Positions 6,329 to 7,686 of a stretch of DNA of 7,686 nucleotides are shown here, in pieces; position 1 is the stretch's first letter, and each line of letters opens with the position of its first letter. The stretch comes from Clostridiales bacterium. Its GTDB lineage: Bacteria; Bacillota; Clostridia; Peptostreptococcales; Anaerovoracaceae. Location: NCBI GenBank assembly GCA_012515135.1, contig JAAYYX010000137.1, forward strand, positions 1-7,686, in the 5' to 3' direction. The notes under the pieces are model-generated. The model had not been told where the DNA came from, did not search any database, and worked only from the letters and a program-made list of their open reading frames with translations. The translations under genes were made by a program, and so were the position numbers.

Positions 6329-6736
6329 ATGAAACAGTATAACATCAAAGTGAACGGAGTATCATACACAGTAGAAGTTGAAGAGACAGGAAGCGCAGCT
6401 CCGGCACCTGCGGCAGCTCCGGCGGCAGCACCGGCACCTGCAGCAGCACCCGCACCTGCGGCAGCACCGGCACCTGCGCCTGCAGCAGCACCCAAACCTG
6501 CGGCAGCAGCACCTTCAGCCGGGGCACATACAGTTGAATCACCCATGCCCGGAACAGTTCTGGATGTGAAAGTCGCTCCCGGAGATCAGGTGAGCGAAGG
6601 CGATGTGATCTTAGTACTCGAAGCAATGAAAATGGAAAACGAAATAATGGCACCTGCAGCGGGAACAGTTGATACTGTACCGGTAGCAAAGGGAGCATCA
6701 GTTAATGCAGGAGATGTTCTTGCAACACTGAAATAA
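6329..6736 (+). CDS. mmdC: Biotin carboxyl carrier subunit of the decarboxylase (MmdC)
   Basis: This carrier protein swings carboxybiotin between the MmdA active site and the membrane-embedded decarboxylating subunit. The 135-residue product begins MKQYNIKVNGVSYTVEVEE, typical of MmdC and GcdC carriers. Residues 25-66 form a flexible Ala/Pro linker. The biotinyl domain occupies about 67-135, with the biotinylation motif EAMKM and target Lys101, 34 residues from the end, as in other biotinyl domains. The second half carries the symmetrical hairpin (MAPAAGTV...VAKGASVNAGDVLATL). A biotin ligase must modify it; none is encoded here. The gene is 53 bases after mmdD and is followed by a strong terminator, so it closes the operon. 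Swap to a different decarboxylase substrate would not change this subunit visibly. Confidence 0.92.
   Translation: MKQYNIKVNGVSYTVEVEETGSAAPAPAAAPAAAPAPAAAPAPAAAPAPAPAAAPKPAAAAPSAGAHTVESPMPGTVLDVKVAPGDQVSEGDVILVLEAMKMENEIMAPAAGTVDTVPVAKGASVNAGDVLATLK
6401..6511 (+). repeat. Degenerate 18-bp tandem repeat encoding the Ala/Pro linker of MmdC
   Basis: The unit CCGGCACCTGCGGCAGCA, encoding PAPAAA, starts at 6401, 6431, 6449, 6467 and 6491 with small changes. A 12-base short unit lies at 6419-6430, and the unit at 6467 is lengthened to 24 bases by one extra CCTGCG-like hexamer. All length changes are multiples of 3 and keep the frame, consistent with growth and loss by slippage. The stretch is far more GC-rich than its surroundings. 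Confidence 0.85.
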
Positions 6737-6749
6737 AAAGTTTTCAATA

Positions 6750-6780
6750 AGGGCGCCGGTTTACGGCGCTCTGGTTTTTT
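6750..6780 (+). terminator. Strong intrinsic terminator of the mmdADC operon
   Basis: AGGGCGCCG (6750-6758) pairs with CGGCGCTCT (6764-6772) across a GTTTA loop: nine pairs with one G-U, mostly G-C. GG and then six T residues follow (6775-6780). It lies 13 bases past the mmdC stop. Seven A residues directly after the T-run could give weak function on the other strand, but no gene on that strand is present. Confidence 0.9.
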
Positions 6781-6848
6781 AAAAAAACGGAAAGTATTCC
6801 GGCATATTCAATATCTACTGCACAAAGCAGAGTGAAGGAGGAATATCC

Positions 6849-7686
6849 ATGCTACTGGCATTTGATGTAGGAAACACCAATATAGTCCTTGGTGTATTCA
6901 AAGATGGTGAACTCATCCAGAACTGGCGACTTGAAAGTGACAACAACAAGAGCGCCGATGAGTACGGAATGATTATCAACCAGCTTTTTTCATACGAAAA
7001 TCTGGACATAAAAGATGTGGAAGATGTTATCGTATCCACTGTAGTACCATCAGTACTTTTCACCATACAGCATCTGGCTGTAAAGTATTTCAGAAAAAGG
7101 GCCATTGTCATAGAACCCGGAGTCAAAACCGGATTGATAATCAAATATGACAATCCCAAACAGGTGGGTGCCGACAGGATCGTGAATGCAGTGGCAGCAT
7201 TCGCAAAATACGGCGGCCCCCTTGTCATAATCGATTTCGGTACCGCCACCACATTTTGTGCGGTAAGCGAAAAATCCGAATATCTGGGTGGCAGCATAGC
7301 CCCCGGACTGAAAATATCATCGGAAGCTCTTTTTGAAAAAACAGCAAAACTTCCCAAGGTGGAACTGGAAGAGCCGGGACATGTGGTTTGTCGAAATACG
7401 ATACAGTCCATGCAGGCGGGTCTGGTTTACGGGCATATGGGAATGGTGGATTATATAGTAAGAAAGATGAAAAGCGAGCTGCAGGAACTCACCGAAAGCG
7501 GGAAAGAACCCATTGTCATAGCCACGGGAGGATTTGCGGATCTAATTAATGATGGCATAGACTGCATAGATCATGTAGACAAACTTCTGACCCTTGAGGG
7601 ACTTTCAATAATATATGAAAAGAACAAGAAAGCACAGAAAATCAAACGAAACGATGAGTGCCGTCAGGAAAGCCCGGAAAATCAAA
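6849..7686 (+). CDS. coaX: Type III pantothenate kinase (runs off the right edge)
   Basis: CoaX phosphorylates pantothenate with ATP, the first step of coenzyme A synthesis in the cytoplasm. Type III enzymes belong to the acetate and sugar kinase/Hsp70/actin (ASKHA) superfamily. The product begins MLLAFDVGNTNIVLGVFKDG, with the phosphate-binding loop DVGNTN at 6-11. GADR lies at 107-110 with the probable catalytic Asp109, then DFGTATT at 129-135 and GGSIAPGLKIS, all type III signatures. The start has AAGGAGG (6835-6841) 7 bases upstream. At least 279 codons are open to the window end without a stop. The conserved fold normally ends near LTLEGLSIIYE, here about residue 257, so the last 20 or so residues (Lys/Glu/Arg-rich) extend past the usual end. 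I found no convincing promoter between the preceding terminator and this gene. The CoA link to the acyl-CoA decarboxylase may be only positional. Confidence 0.95.
   Translation, partial: MLLAFDVGNTNIVLGVFKDGELIQNWRLESDNNKSADEYGMIINQLFSYENLDIKDVEDVIVSTVVPSVLFTIQHLAVKYFRKRAIVIEPGVKTGLIIKYDNPKQVGADRIVNAVAAFAKYGGPLVIIDFGTATTFCAVSEKSEYLGGSIAPGLKISSEALFEKTAKLPKVELEEPGHVVCRNTIQSMQAGLVYGHMGMVDYIVRKMKSELQELTESGKEPIVIATGGFADLINDGIDCIDHVDKLLTLEGLSIIYEKNKKAQKIKRNDECRQESPENQ

Noticed and set aside
6187..6546. Minus-strand open frame with a long Ala/Gly repeat
   Set aside because: It is the reverse of the GC-rich Ala/Pro linker repeat of mmdC. Low stop density comes from composition, and there is no ribosome binding site or recognisable domain.
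4284..6736. Propionyl-CoA carboxylase, or methylmalonyl-CoA:pyruvate transcarboxylase, instead of a decarboxylase
   Set aside because: No biotin carboxylase or 5S (pyruvate) subunit gene is present, and the OadG-type membrane subunit points to a decarboxylase. It cannot be fully excluded without the rest of the genome.
6788..6801. CGGAA-AGTA-TTCCG inverted repeat upstream of coaX
   Set aside because: Only five pairs, no T-run and no promoter to regulate nearby. It is too short to claim as an operator.

Overview
All six genes lie on the + strand and run almost end to end. The window looks like the chromosome of an anaerobic member of the Bacillota, probably Clostridia-like. The reasons are strong AAGGAGG-type ribosome binding sites, a TTG start on ftsH, sigma-A-like promoters, a type III pantothenate kinase, and a biotin-dependent Na+-pumping decarboxylase gene set typical of fermenting anaerobes. 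I cannot name the species.

Layout: (1) Positions 1-232 hold the 3' end of tilS, tRNA(Ile)-lysidine synthase. (2) A consensus-like promoter overlaps the tilS stop codon, and an inverted repeat in the leader precedes ftsH (309-2462). FtsH is a complete membrane AAA+ zinc protease with an unusually long charged C-terminal tail. (3) Seventeen bases later comes a PucR-family transcription factor (2480-4045), probably in the same transcript. (4) A 238-base gap (4046-4283) holds a weak terminator candidate, a perfect 17-bp palindrome that overlaps the -35 of a good promoter, and a leader of about 105 nt with two competing hairpins. (5) The gap leads into mmdA-mmdD-mmdC (4284-6736), encoding the carboxyltransferase, small membrane-anchor subunit and biotin carrier of a decarboxylase that most likely acts on methylmalonyl-CoA. 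(6) A strong intrinsic terminator (6750-6780) closes that operon. (7) coaX, type III pantothenate kinase, starts at 6849 and runs off the right edge.

How it works together: MmdA would move the carboxyl group from the acyl-CoA to biotin on MmdC, and MmdD would hold the complex at the membrane. The multi-span Na+-translocating subunit (MmdB/OadB) that decarboxylates carboxybiotin is not here, and the terminator follows mmdC directly, so it must be encoded elsewhere. The PucR-type regulator just upstream is an attractive but unproven controller of the operon through the palindrome. FtsH, TilS and CoaX are housekeeping proteins.

I see no mobile element, CRISPR array, RNA gene or clearly new system. 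The most unusual points are the split decarboxylase gene set, the operator-like palindrome, the leader structures and the FtsH tail. No gene-free stretch exceeds 300 bases.
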